14,492 nucleotides of DNA, from positions 1 through 14,492 of the forward strand of contig WTXD01000257.1 in NCBI GenBank assembly GCA_022496205.1, given 5' to 3'. Under the pieces are notes generated by a model. The model did not search any database. It was not told where the DNA came from and saw nothing but the letters and a program-made list of their open reading frames with translations. The DNA is from Gloeopeniophorella convolvens. Its lineage: Eukaryota; Basidiomycota; Agaricomycetes; Russulales. Of this stretch, positions 1 through 10,518 are shown piece by piece. Each line of letters starts with the position of its first letter. Position 1 is the first letter of the stretch. The translations under genes and the position numbers were made by a program.

Positions 1-119
1 TCGTGCAGCGCCTCGCGGTATGTAAGTGTGCATGACTATAGGTTCGACTGCCTGGTTCGATGGAGGTGCGGAAGGAGACTACGTCGCGCCAAAACTAGCC
101 ATTCCGAATGAAGCATACT

Positions 120-1359
120 CTAGAAGTGTTGTTCAGCGAGAATGTCATCCACTTTGATGACTAGTTCGTCCTCGCTCCTGAGATCCGCGACGAAGTAGGC
201 CTTTTGATCACCGATACCACCGAGGCCCTTTGTCCGCACGATTTCGGCCATGCAATCGAAGGCATCGCGGTCATCCTCCCGGGCCAACTGGCAGTCTAGC
301 TTGCGCCCCGAAACGTACAGGACAGGTTTAGTCGGAGATGTAGGCGAAATCTGCACCTTGATGATCACCTTTTTCGGGAGTCCCGACGGCAGATTGAATG
401 CATGCTGCTTGCGTTCGACTGGATGGAACCCCGCAATTGAACGTGCGATGTCCTGCGTATGGATCATATCCTGGTGCTGATCACCAGAGCGTGGCTTGAA
501 AGTGAGGGTGTTGGTGGGAGAGAAAGGTTTACACTTCCTTTTGTGGTCATCCCAATCGTTCTCTGGGACCATTATCAGCGCGTAACATACGATGGCCCGG
601 TGCACACTTACTTTGGCACTCGGAAGAACAGTAACGTATGACAAAGCATGCAGGACAATGCCTCGGCTTGCCCTCCTTTCCGCATACGCTGCAGCCCTGT
701 TCGCCCAGGAGGGCTTTCTCCCCAGCACGGCGGCGCTCCCATTTGCGAATAACAGCAGTGACCTTTGGGCCGGCCTGGTCGAAGATCATTCGCGAGTCCC
801 ACTGGTCGCCGTCCTTGATGTCAAGGCTGGCTCCGGCTTCCATCAGGACATCCACCGCCTTCGAATGCGCGACCATGATTGCCCCGCTGACCGGGACTAT
901 CCCGTATATGTTCTGGTGGTTCACGTTTGCACCATGTTGGATTAGAATGCGGGCCATGTCCCCATTGCCTTGAGGTATATTTGTGGCATGTCCCAAAGCC
1001 GTGTACCTACAGATATCCTCAACGTCCGGTGGGCAGCCATTCATGAGCAGATATTTGAGTGTCGCAGCATGAAAGGGTTTGGGGCCATCAGCGTGATGCA
1101 ATACCCTCTGGCTTCCGCTCACGACCAATGTCGCGTACCCAAACTGGAAGGGCGTCTCAGTATCTGAGAGTCGAGGTGCCTCGCCATCCTTGACAGCCTG
1201 ATAGTGCCTGTGAGATCAACAAGCTGGAGAACCAGGAAGGGACTTTACAACCTTCATCACACCCCTGAGGTCCCCGAAATAGCACATCATAGCGAACGGA
1301 TTGAGCAATGATTGGTTGAACTCAAGGCTGCCTATTTTCAAGCACCCGACGCACGGCCC
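120..1359 (-). CDS. Ankyrin-repeat protein with MYND zinc finger (5' end unresolved)
   Basis: Three exons join in frame: 1359-1252, 1197-612 and 562-120, giving 378 residues up to a TAG at 122-120. The introns are 54 nt (1251-1198) and 49 nt (611-563, GTAAGT...CAG). Ankyrin-like helices with motifs such as ARILIQHGANVNHQN and VLMEAGASLDIKD fill about residues 40-165. A MYND finger follows: C205, C208, C217, C220, C226, C230, H238 and C242. The second intron cuts the finger right after CSSECQ, and splicing restores CQKNDWDDHKRKC. The C-terminus (KAYFVADLRSEDELVIKV...DILAEQHF) resembles the conserved tail of agaricomycete ankyrin-MYND proteins. MYND fingers bind proline-rich peptides and ankyrin repeats bind proteins, so a protein-interaction role is likely; the partner is unknown. 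No ATG starts the first exon. A 41-nt intron (1400-1360) could join it to a segment ending EFIRS, and more open sequence runs to about 1550, but in conflicting frames. Confidence 0.85.
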
Positions 1360-2799
1360 CTTGTCAGTCGCGTCGCGGGAAAAAAAGGGGGTTCACCTAC
1401 ACTTCTGATAAATTCCACGAAGTTCCTGCCCTCCTCCTCTCCTGGACGATGACAGGAATCCGCTCCCTGCCCTTGCTATCAGAGTAGCCATTCGCGGCGG
1501 TATCGAAAGACCAGCGCTCCCCATAGCGGTATTCGGCATGGTGAGGTCCCTGGGGTAGTATTGTCAGGAAGACGCCGGTTGAATGAGAGGATCGCTGGTT
1601 TGGAAAGGTGAGAAAAGAAGGCGGCGTTGGTGGCCGCGGACCCTATAACCGTGACTCACGTGCAGAAGGCGAAGTTGTCACGATGCCCGTGTGCAAGGTC
1701 CCGATCGAGGCTCGGGACGATCAAGTTTGAGGTGTGCGACCAAGGCATCAGAGAACGGCGCTGTCTACGTGGGGCAGCCACGTAGCGTAGCGCAAAGTCA
1801 CGATGCAGCCGACGGAGGCACGGATGGCAACCCGATAGACGCGACGGTCGAGCCGCGAGGTGACAGCGCACTGAGATTCGGGGGCCCGGAATGCATCGAA
1901 GTAGGGCTGAGTTGGGCGGTGCGAGTCGATGGATCGCAAGCTGAGCTGGTTCCCGCGTTCGATCGGGTGGACCCGGCGCTAGCAACAAGTCGGACACCGA
2001 GCGCCGCCCGAGCCTCAAGACCATCTGGTGACGTTTTGGAACAAACAGAAGACCATATGCGCGCGCGGACGCTGTCATCGCAAACGCGCCCTGTCTTGAA
2101 AATTGTCCCCTCTGATTCCCAATCGATGGCCCGTCGTTCCTCTGCGCGGCCGCTGGACAATGTTGCAAAACATGTATTCCCCTGTGCACGAGCGCGCTGG
2201 CAGCTGCGTAGCAGTTCTGCAGCATTGTTGCACAATAAACAAAGCGAAGTTGCTCATACTTCCAGCTCTCGCCTCTCCTCCCAATCTAAAGTCGTGGCGT
2301 GGAAGATCGTCGGCGATAACCGCCCAGTCTACCGGTGTGGATAGCGACCCGCGTGAATGTGGCAAGAAAACTCGTACACGCTGTGTTCGGGAAGTTTTTC
2401 CATCGCGTCAATCGATGCCCTTAAGCTCCCCGCCGCATCCTCTCCCTCACCTCTCGACCTCCACTGGCGCGAAAGGTTGCGGGACGCACGATGACTGCGG
2501 TAGCCACATCGATTGATACGATCAAGTATGATTGACTCCAAGCACATAACAAGGAAATAGTGCGTAACCAACACATACATTCACGGCTGACCGAGGGCGA
2601 CTTCGTTACGGATAGAACACGACAACGCTCAGGTCAAGGACCCAATGCTATAAGTACAGATACAAGAGCCAATGCACCATGCCGCGGACGACGAAGCCCG
2701 CGATAGGGCCGGCGAAAGATAATACAGTGCAGACAGCCAACATACTGCATTCGTCACCAAAGTCCAACGACTCGTGAGTTGTGCGACTCAGAATTGGGC
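1360..2799. other. Intergenic region without a supported gene
   Basis: The first 200 bases probably contain the missing 5' exons of the ankyrin-MYND gene. On the minus strand, 1547-1440 reads EYRYGERWSFDTAANGYSD-like sequence after a good CTGAC...CAG acceptor. From 1656 to 2344 there are overlapping ORFs of 145-217 codons on both strands, but none shows a family motif, so I treat them as chance openings in GC-rich DNA. An 8-bp perfect hairpin lies at 1765-1785 and a CACGTG palindrome at 1657-1662. From 2345 to 2799 I see nothing beyond the 3' flank of the zinc-finger gene. Confidence 0.5.
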
Positions 2800-4797
2800 T
2801 TACTTCCTCGACTTCCTAGATGCTCTAGGCTTTTTCGTGGCCGTCTTCCTACGGGTCCACTTGGAGGTGGTCTCCACCACACCACGCACCCTCTCAGCAA
2901 ACGGCGCCTCAATGGGTGTTCCGTTCTGCGCCCACTCACAGAAGTCCCGCTCGTAGCCGGCAAGGATATTCTGAACCGTCGCGATCTTCTTGGAGGCGGC
3001 CTCGGGCGTCCACTTCCAAGATTTGCAGGCCGACTTACTCTCGGAATGGCGCGTGCACGCAAACTTGCGTGCGAAACAGTCCCCACACTTCTCGCAGGCG
3101 AAGAGCACGTCTGGGTGCGCCTCGCACTTTGAGCAGTGCCGCTGGAAGTCGGCGCGGTTGGAGAAGGTCTCCACCGGGCACAGCTTGCACCTGAGAGTCT
3201 CCATCAGGCCGCACTGGAGCTCGTCCGGCGTCACCATGAGGAGTGCTACCTCCCTTGGCGTGAGGTCCTCCTGGAGCGCCTCGACGGGGTAAGGGCCCTT
3301 CGTCGGGTATCCCGCGCGCCTCGCCTTGCCTTGTCCATCGGCGGTCTCGTTCTTCACCATCTCTCCCTCCGCACTACCTCTTCCTTCTTCTCCAAGGGAC
3401 TCCGCCAACTTGCTCGAGACTCTTGGTCCCTTTAGCAGTTGACGAGAAACTCCTTGGGCGGTGATGACGATGAGCGTCTGCGCTCCACTGTCCACCGACT
3501 TTGATTTCACGTTGATTGATTTAGGGGCCATAGCAGCAGGTGACTTCTGGGTCCTTTTTGAAGGCCCAGCTGCTTCCTTGGCCCCAATAGCTGTTTTGCC
3601 CTTCTTGCATGGGCTTGGCCTCGACTCGACGCCAGCATCTTCGCCGACGCCCTGGCCGCTATTGCCATGGACTTCGGGTTCTCGATGAGCCCGCTTGCCC
3701 AGGATAGTTGCTGATTGCCCACCCTGGCCGCACACCACCGCAGCGATGGGCAAAGCGCCAGGAAGGGCCGGTGGAACGGTGGGTGGAGGTGGGGAGCGGT
3801 TTTGTACGGCGTCCCTGTAAATTTACCGTCAGCAAGGGAATATTCCGTAAAATAAGGTGACTACATACATGTCGTCGTGACCGGAGAATGTGTCAAAACT
3901 AAAATCCAGGTGGCCTTGTCCATTCTGATAAGCCCAGCCAGCCTCTGCATCATCGCGAGGGAGCCATGATGGCTGTGTCGTGTGGTTCGGGTCGAGCAGT
4001 TCGAGTTCGACGGGGAGGGGTTCATGCAGATCGAAGGCATCATTGATGATGGCGCCTCCGGAGCTGGTGATCTAGAAGAGGCTACGATGAGCCACAGCAC
4101 AGATAGAGCCGGTGCCACACACTTACACCGTATGGGAGAGACGAGGGATATCCGGCTGAGGTAGCAATGGGGAGATTGCTGACATGTGAGGGGAGCGGGA
4201 GGTAGAGATCCGAAACCATTCCGACCGGTCTGAGTGGCAGAGCAGGTGAAAGTAAAGGCTGAGAGAGGGCAGACGGAGAGAAATTTAGGACCTGTTACAC
4301 GCTTGTTATGAGATGCGATCTGGCCCGGGATATGACTGCTTGCACTTACAGGCTGGGTGAGAAAGTACGGGTCGGCGATCGTATGATCGGGGACGGAGGG
4401 GAGGGTGGACTCAGAAGTGAATGCCATGGTAGCAGGTGCGTAGTCGGTAATCGAGTCGAAGGAGGCGTTCCCACGGTTCGCGGTAACGTGATCTACCCAC
4501 TCGTCGGGACCGCGACTCGGACCCTGTGGCACCTCCGAAAGTGAGTGGCATGCCGGTACGCAAGATGGTCTAGATACTCACAGCGGTTTCAGAGAGCTCC
4601 GAGAGTGACGACGTAGGGGACTGGTATTCTGGGGAGGTGATGTTGTTCGAGTTGAACTCGAGGGAAGTGATGCCGAGCTCGGCGAGGAACTCGTCGACCA
4701 GAGCACTTTTGAATTCAACAGGCTCGGCATACGGTTGCTGTGGCACGTCGTCTTGGGGAAGATCGTTGCCCATGAAAGTTGTCTGGAAGTAGTTCAT
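2800..4797 (-). CDS. Putative zinc-finger regulatory protein, five exons
   Basis: The exons are 4797-4582, 4532-4350, 4291-4127, 4071-3869 and 3814-2800. The introns are 49, 58, 55 and 54 nt, all GT...AG and phase-consistent, giving 593 residues ending in TAA. The start MNYFQTTFMGN is the first ATG of the open frame, about 100 bases below a TATA-like element. The N-terminus is acidic (VDEFLAELGITSLEF), the middle is low-complexity and proline/serine-rich, and a PPPPPTVPP run follows the last splice junction. Two zinc-binding clusters lie at about C465-x2-C468-x13-H482-x3-C486 and C496-x2-C499-x12-H512-x6-C519. They are C2HC in form rather than standard C2H2. The tail is strongly basic (KWTRRKTATKKPRASRKSRK), a likely nuclear localisation signal. 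The layout suggests a nuclear transcription regulator, but that is inference; I do not recognise a named orthologue. Confidence 0.85.
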
Positions 4798-4900
4798 GGT
4801 GGATAGAGAGGAGATATGTCCAAGAGGAGGATACTGGGGTGGTGGTGGTGATGGTAGTGGACGAAGTGATGCGGATGAGAGAAGAACTTGCGGGACACCA

Positions 4901-4913
4901 CCCTTTTATTGGC
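4901..4913 (-). promoter_or_regulatory. TATA/CCAAT-like core promoter of the zinc-finger gene
   Basis: On the minus strand this reads GCCAATAAAAGGG, a CCAAT motif overlapping an AATAAAAG TATA-like box. It lies about 105 bases upstream of the ATG at 4797, a suitable distance for a short 5' UTR. The assignment rests on motif and position only. Confidence 0.45.
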
Positions 4914-6815
4914 GCTCCGCCGTCCCAAAAAAGGCGCTCTTTCATTTCAGGTCTAGCTTCCCCACAGCGCTCTCGTGCAGTGTCCTGCAGTGTCCCTCGA
5001 GGTGCTTGGACCAGATGCCGTCCCAGGCACAAGACAATCCTGTGCGTGAACGCCTCAGACGTCTTGGAGGTAATGAAGATTCGACCAAGATCTGCAACCT
5101 CGTGTCCTGATGCGGTAGGAAACGGGCTGCGATCCCTCGCGTTCACTGGGATGTCACAATATCAACTTCAACACTGTCTGCGGGAGTCATCTCGCTGACA
5201 CAGATACGCATGGACTATTCAGCAGCGCCATGGGATAATTCGTTGTTTCTCACCACCAGTTTCCGAGTCCCTTGTACTCTCAAACACCGCAAAACCCTGG
5301 CAACGAGGCGCTATCCCGAGATGCTTTGGCCTCCCCCCTGGACACATCCGCGATCGGGGTCCAAGCCACAACCCTAGACGCGCAAATTGGGCTGAGAGGA
5401 AGCCCGAAATATTACCGAAGAAGACCTCGCAGAGCACAAGGGAGTCCATCGGGCATCGGGATCTCTAGACACAATCCCAGCAGCCTCCGCTCCTTCGATG
5501 CGCGCAGGCAGGACACATTACCCGGTCCGTTTCTGGCTGGGACGGGGCTGTCTAGGGCTGCAGGCCTCGGCGATGCCGCCTTGATCTTTCTTCCAATGTC
5601 CGCGCTCAACATGCGTGAAAGCGGTGACCGCAGGCAACGCTTTGACCCAACACCACGTGTGATGCGCATGGTGCCTCGGAACCAATGCATGCACAACGGA
5701 GCGGACCTTGGCGAGCAGAATCTCATGGTATTGCATGCAGTCTCTAGCCACGAAGCCGTGAGCACACCGCGAAAGGACGAAAAACGTGCTGTACGAATGC
5801 GCACCTGCATGAACATATATGCCGCCCTGCCGACCTAAATTACGCGTCGCGGTGCCATCGAATCAACTCTTCAACCACAGACTGAGATGGCGTTCGGTCA
5901 GAATCTTTTGATGGCGTTGTAGTAACCGTCGTGGTCCTGAAGCCACATACACCAGTATGCACCGGTCTCATCGCGAGCAAGCACGAGCCGCGTCAAGCAG
6001 CTGTGCGGGCACGGCTCGGCTGCAGCCAGCTTCCGGTGGCGCCAATTGCCGAACAGGGAACTCGTCGTGCATGTGCTCTGCCGCGACATCTCTCAGCTTT
6101 GACAAAGTTACACGCGACGAAGTGCCTTCAGCCTTTCCCCTCTCGTCATCCCTCATCAACATTGCCCGAAATGCATGCACCCTGAAATCATCCGACCGCT
6201 ACATTGCTCATCCAAGGCGTCCAGCTGCGGAACTCTGATCCGTCGACAATCCTCAAGGAATGCGTACCGTTCACCCGTTGTGAAGTTCGAAGTGCGTCGC
6301 CGCCGCCCCGAGGGCGATGTCAGCAGAAGTGACCTTACCAAGAGGGGTCTGTTGACGTGATGTCAATCATGCAGATAACGTGGCCGCAGCTCAGCCAATG
6401 CCATAGGATTCTTTGGCGAGTCGCAGCACGGTGCAAGCTGGCTTATAGCACCCCAGGTAACGGCCAGTCCCAAGATACTTTCTGCCAATTCTGACATCTA
6501 TTGTCCAGATCCGTATAAATTTGCGGCGCTGCCGCCCACGTATCTCTGACCAACGCGACTTTCGAAGCCAACGCTCCAGCACGGCATCCCGCAGAGTGTG
6601 TTGGAACTCAGAATTATGCTGCACCGCCCTTGCCAATACCGGTTTACAGCTAGGACATCATACGTCATATTCTCAACACCGTGCTTCTGGTCGCTCCAGT
6701 GGTGTCTGTCGGCGCCCGCTTTAGTCATTTGCCCTTCCTGCAGCGCTCTTCTGGGCGCCAAATTCTGCCAGAAAACCAGCGATGAGGCAGCCGTCAATGG
6801 ATTTGGAATACCACC
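4914..6815. other. Intergenic region without a supported gene
   Basis: This stretch separates two divergently transcribed genes. The longest plus-strand ORF (5272-5838, 188 codons) and the overlapping minus-strand ORF (5816-5412) carry no recognisable motif or convincing splice partners. Near 6351-6366 is an imperfect palindrome, TTGACGTGATGTCAA, which resembles a bZIP/CRE-type site. A TATAAAT at about 6514 is too far from the F-box ATG at 6816 to assign without transcript data. I see no transposon ends, RNA genes or tandem arrays. Confidence 0.5.
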
Positions 6816-8619
6816 ATGCCACAGACCGAATTTCCCCTACCTGTCGAACTTGTGGTCAAAGTCTTGACTTGCGCCAGCGATGAGGCCGTCCTTGCGTGTC
6901 GACTCGTGCGTTTGGTCTCTTTCTTGTCTGTACCACGTCTGACGAGGGAACGTAGGTCTCCCAGAAGTTGAGATCAATCATCGACAGTTCCATCATCCTA
7001 CAGTACAGGCTTCGTCTATCGGCTACTGGGATGCGAGACGGCCCGGCGCCGCTCGTCGACCTCACAGAACGCTATGAAATGCTCAAGAAGTACGAGGACG
7101 CTTTGAGTGGCATGGCTTGGACGACGCATACTCTGGTTTCAACCCCGAATTCCATTTTCCCCGCAGTTTTCATCTCCGGCGCCGTCATCGCGATGATGAG
7201 CGACTCGGACCTCGGGGATATTATCTTCCGGCGCATCCCCTGTAACTTGCGCGGAATCCCAACTAGTCAATGGAGAGTACGTCTCGGCTTCCGAGCTTTG
7301 AATATCACCATGGATGCATCACAGGATCTTATCGTGGTTCCTGAATACCGTCATCTCGAGTACGTTGTTGTGAACACGCAGTTTTGGTATTGATTTGAAC
7401 GCGGCTTCCAGTTCAACCTGCTGTTTTCGGTTCCTGAGGATGTCGGATGGCCAACCGCACCCGGCAGCATCACAGCTACAATTGCACTTAGCTTCAACCC
7501 CTCCATGGATCGCAACTGCCAAACGGGTTGTTTCTGCACAATATTTTGGGGTGTTTTGCGACCGACCACAGTTCTTGACACTTAGGCGGGTATGGAATTG
7601 GAAGACAGGTGTGGAGGTTGCGATTCGGCTGGTGCGTTCACCCACCCGGCAATCAAGAGTCCATACTGATAGGTGACGGATCGTCAGCCTGCCTCGCGGT
7701 CAGATGACGACACGTTATGGGACACTCACCTCAGAGAGCGCTGCGTGATTGTATTGACGACGGTGGCCGGCCATGCGCCGGCGTTGGAGGTCGGAACTCT
7801 TGTGGATCCGTCGGACCAGAGCGACGGCCCAGAAACCGCCGCACGCGTCCCGAAAAGGTTTCTCCTCCCAGCCCTTTCGAAGGGGGCGAAGATTACGGAC
7901 TTGATTTTTCGCATAGTGCTTTCCTCTTGCTCAGAACGCCTCGGATACTTCGACCCAGATCCAAGCCACGCATTTCTCGCTGTCGAGATGGAAATCGAAC
8001 GGCGGACGGACAGACGAAGGAGTAGCGCAACTCGTCAACGATTCAATATCACCATCTCCGTCAACCCTCTTGTACCACTGATCGACGAACATCCTTCTCC
8101 CACTATCCCTTGGGACGAATGGGGTCCTGATCGCTCTCGCCTGAGCCGCGCTCCGATAGGCTCTCGGTTTCCACTCGGGCATCTCCCAAAATTTCACGCT
8201 TGCGGGACGAGATACTCGTCAGGGCCCCAAACAAGGGGGCAAGACTCAGCTGACATTGTGCGTGTGTGGGATACGCACCCACGCCGCGTCATGAAGTCCC
8301 TGGCTTTTCAACCAACCGGGACGGCCATCCAACAAGGGAGCGTGTTCCAGGACAGCTACTTGGCGGAAGGGCAAGTTCTACGGACAAACCTTCCCGTTTC
8401 TGTGTCGGACGTGAAGCTTCCGCAGGAGCTTCAAGGCTTGTCGCATAGCAAATTATATCCGGTATTGTCGGAGGACGCTTTGCTTGTATTTGAGGTACGC
8501 GGGCCTCGTTCTTGCACGCGCTTGATACGGAGTGAGACTGACCTCCGATCATCGCAACCTGCTAGTATCAAGACTCGTCCGGCATGCGCCTAGAGAGACT
8601 TCACGTCTGTGGGGTATGA
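6816..8619 (+). CDS. F-box-like domain protein of the agaricomycete-expanded type
   Basis: The modelled exons are 6816-6905, 6956-7359, 7412-7631, 7688-8494 and 8566-8619, giving 524 residues; introns are 50, 52, 56 and 71 nt. The ATG has a strong context (CCACCATGCC). An N-terminal F-box-like helix region (LPVELVVKVL...AVLACRL) is split by intron 1 and continues as VSQKLRSIIDSSIILQYRL. Later segments fit the C-terminal part of this family: ITMDASQDLIVV, a short SDGQPHPAA stretch, YFGVFC, RVWNWKTG and IPWDEWGPDRSRL. F-box proteins usually bring substrates to SCF ubiquitin ligases through Skp1; the substrate here is unknown. Intron 3 has a CTGAT branch point and could instead end at 7672. The last intron is less certain: without it the frame runs to a stop at 8593. 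No frame-breaking lesion is seen, so the gene appears intact. Confidence 0.8.
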
Positions 8620-10458
8620 ATGGGAATAGTTAACAGGTGAGAAACCCACTGGAACGCCCTTCGGTGTTCTGACGCGTCTTTCTAAAACCACTGTGTTTGA
8701 AGCCATTACTGTAGCATCATTCCTATTGGCCTTTACGCATGGCCCACCGGAATGCAACGCATGACACATGACATAACTCCTCGACCATTTTGACAAGTGT
8801 GAATGCGAGAAGCACGGTGTTCCGTTGTCTCTTCACTCATTTTCCTTATGTCAAGCTGATCCCAAGTCGCTCTCGGGTTTGGCGGGATCCAGGTTGACGC
8901 CCGTCCCTTGCATTGCCGCACAGCCAGCGTCGGTGCGGCTCTCGCTGAAATGCTCCTTCAATGTTCAAGTTAGCTCCTGGAATTACACATTGCATCGATA
9001 TTGCACGCATGTATAGCGTTGCCCCGAGAACCAAGCTTTCTGGCAGTGCTGGATACATCGTGTGGGGCAGAAGAGTCGCTATCGGATCGCAAATCAGTTC
9101 CTCTATCTTCTAACCTTCTAACCTGGGCGTTGACCCTGACGCACGTCAAACCGTTGGGGAAAGGGCTGGCTAGGCAAGGACTGGCGTTGCATTTAAATGG
9201 TGCCGTCGGCTTGGACTACGATGGAGGGTCCAGCTGCGGATTTGCTGGCTTTTGAGAAGAAAGGGTAACCCATTGCGGTAAAGGGTTGACCAAGGTACAG
9301 TTCATGGAGATGAAGCTATCGTCAACTGGTGCAGTTATGGCGAATCTCTTCGGGAAGGACCGTTTGTGCTAAGCCGCCTTGAGGATAGGCAAGTGCTAGT
9401 GGAGGTGAGCGTCGCTAGAATTAGTGTACTTGAGCGTTGATACGTTGTCCACCAAGTCACGCGCCTCACCGATGGAAAACGAAGTGTGAGAGGACGAAAT
9501 CCGTGTCAATTGAGATTGTACCGAAGCCTTCGAAACTAGCCGAAATGAATCGACGACCTCAGTTCCTCGACTCTGGTCCGGAGGCGGACGCGCGTCTAAT
9601 CTATAAGTCACGTGCCCTAAAATAAGCCAAAGTCGGGCCAACTTGAAGCTCAGAGTTTATGCATATGTAGAGTACATGACGTCCTGCATGACGTTTTCGA
9701 CGTCCATTGCCAGTGCCACCGTCTGTCATTTTAGCGTATGCTCATGAAACTGCTGGGGGCTTTGGCCAATCATCATAGTACAGCTCATTGATCCAAAACG
9801 ATAGATGTGACGCGCTCTTGGACACATATTGGAGTTGTGTGGTGCGTAAACCTCCGTTTAGCAAGAATTTGTTCAAATCGACGATGAGGAGTGGTGCAGA
9901 GGATGCAAGGCCGCAAAGAGTTGCCAGATATATAGAGACTAATCAAGTCCTTCGGATCCCGCCCGTCCCAATGCGCGTAAAAATGCGCGACGTCTATCGG
10001 TTTGGACTTGGCTGTGTTGCGCTCATTTTACTGCTGATATTGGTCAATTGTCAGCGTGATCAAGGCGAACTCGCGAGCGAGCCATCGCTACACAACTATA
10101 CATTCTATGCAATAAGTGCCAACCTAGATAAGTGCAGACCTTCGCGTTCAGAGAAACCATCAGGAGGCTGTGACTCGAGGCCGCATGGTGCTTACCAAAA
10201 CGCCCACTGTTGATTGATTCGACATTGACGCATCATGCATCACCGTCCGTATCAGCCTGGCTTTGATCACACACACCTAAGTATATGAGCTACTGGAAAG
10301 GCAGCCTCCAAGGCACCATCCGCCCAACCTCCACGCCCTCCACTGCAGATGCGCCACATTCACTTCTCCCATCGCGGGGCCAACGTTCACTATTCGACGA
10401 GTTCGCAACTTCGTCGTGGGATGCGGCGCTGCCTAGAACATATCATCTCCGTGTCCGG
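8620..10458. other. Intergenic region without a supported gene
   Basis: No ORF here shows a family motif. The longest, 9788-10213 plus (141 codons), encodes one hydrophobic stretch (FGLGCVALILLLILVNC) but lacks other support. A cluster of three ACGT cores lies at 9677-9705 (TGACGTC, TGACGTT, CGACGTC), with a CACGTG at 9609-9614. These could be bZIP or bHLH sites upstream of the Old Yellow Enzyme gene, but they are more than 800 bases from its start. Confidence 0.5.
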
Positions 10459-10466
10459 TATAAAAT
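10459..10466 (+). promoter_or_regulatory. TATA box of the Old Yellow Enzyme gene
   Basis: TATAAAAT lies 53 bases upstream of the ATG at 10519. This spacing allows a transcription start about 30 bases downstream and a very short 5' UTR, a common arrangement in fungi. The call rests on motif and position. Confidence 0.6.
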
Positions 10467-10518
10467 CATCCAGAAAGCCAATCTACTACCGTAAGTCCTA
10501 CCTACAACACCTTTCCCC

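Noticed and set aside
41..76. tRNA-like T-loop (two GGTTCGA motifs)
   Set aside because: No acceptor, D or anticodon stems can be paired around either motif.
1691..2344. 217-codon plus-strand ORF as a gene
   Set aside because: No domain, no strong start context and equally long ORFs on the opposite strand; fits chance openness in GC-rich DNA.
5272..5838. 188-codon plus-strand ORF as a gene
   Set aside because: Low-complexity translation with no motif, overlapped by a 134-codon minus-strand ORF and without plausible introns or neighbours.
6514..6520. TATAAAT as promoter of the F-box-like gene
   Set aside because: About 300 bases from the ATG with no evidence for a long leader or a 5' UTR intron.
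6968..7393. 141-codon ORF as a stand-alone gene
   Set aside because: It is exon 2 of the F-box-like gene plus unspliced intron sequence.
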